The notes under the pieces: model-generated
What the model saw: the letters and a program-made list of their open reading frames with translations, nothing else
Told to the model about the DNA's origin: nothing
Database searches by the model: none
Made by a program: the position numbers and the translations under genes
From: an uncultured Rivibacter sp.
Lineage (GTDB): Bacteria > Pseudomonadota > Gammaproteobacteria > Burkholderiales > Burkholderiaceae
Direction: 5' to 3'
DNA: 25,154 nt
NCBI GenBank assembly: GCA_946481025.1
Contig: CAMLNA010000058.1
Coordinates: 1-25,154 of the forward strand
Shown: piece by piece, positions 25,142 to 25,154 of the stretch
Numbering within the stretch: the first letter of the stretch is position 1
Layout of the letters: each line of letters begins with the position of its first letter

Positions 25142-25154
25142 GGGGCCTTGCTTG

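Overview
The window is about 25 kb of GC-rich DNA, dense with genes, and looks like part of a chromosomal exopolysaccharide (EPS) locus from a betaproteobacterium. Burkholderiales, probably Comamonadaceae-like, is my best guess. I base this on base composition, codon use, a nested GC-rich palindromic intergenic repeat of a type I associate with that family, and a set of genes whose closest families are the 'exosortase A (XrtA/EpsH)/PEP-CTERM-associated' ones. No search was run, so family names come from recognising conserved sequence. The exosortase itself, PEP-CTERM substrates, the chain-length/export proteins (Wza/Wzc type) and the priming glycosyltransferase are not in the window.

Layout. 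(A) Minus strand, 6080 down to 1: an operon for a CDP-activated deoxysugar. Its order is a SAF-domain NAD(P)-dependent oxidoreductase, glucose-1-phosphate cytidylyltransferase (rfbF), a PIG-L/LmbE-type deacetylase, a palindromic repeat, a glutamate-1-semialdehyde-aminomutase-like class III aminotransferase, CDP-glucose 4,6-dehydratase (rfbG), an RmlC-type sugar epimerase, and the first 56 codons of a lipoprotein with a Pro/Thr-rich linker that runs off the left edge. (B) Plus strand, 6262 to 12438, diverging from A across a 181-bp control region: a family 2 glycosyltransferase, a polysaccharide pyruvyl transferase family protein, an acyl carrier protein, the exosortase-associated alpha/beta hydrolases 2 and 1, and a divergent asparagine-synthase-like protein without the usual N-terminal glutaminase residues. 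(C) Minus strand, 25102 down to 12442, meeting B tail to tail with only 3 bp between stops: glycosyltransferase (TIGR03088-like), amidotransferase 1 (TIGR03108-like), glycosyltransferase (TIGR04063-like), a second amidotransferase, glycosyltransferase (TIGR03087-like), a GDP-mannose 6-dehydrogenase (AlgD-like), a family 4 glycosyltransferase, an O-antigen ligase/polymerase-type membrane protein and a polysaccharide deacetylase.

How they may work together. Block C would build and polymerise an acidic repeat unit: AlgD supplies a uronic acid, four GT4-type enzymes assemble the unit, the amidotransferases add amides, the deacetylase removes acetyl groups and the Wzy-like protein joins units. Block A would supply an unusual amino- or oxidised 6-deoxysugar from CDP-glucose. 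Block B would add a further sugar, a pyruvate-ketal-type group and possibly an acyl or amide decoration through the ACP, hydrolase pair and degenerate asparagine synthase. Many genes within blocks overlap by 4-8 bp, indicating translational coupling.

The most unusual features are the enzyme combination in block A, and in block B the set of ACP, a hydrolase with a probable Cys nucleophile, a nucleophile-less partner hydrolase and an asparagine synthase whose catalytic Cys is displaced.
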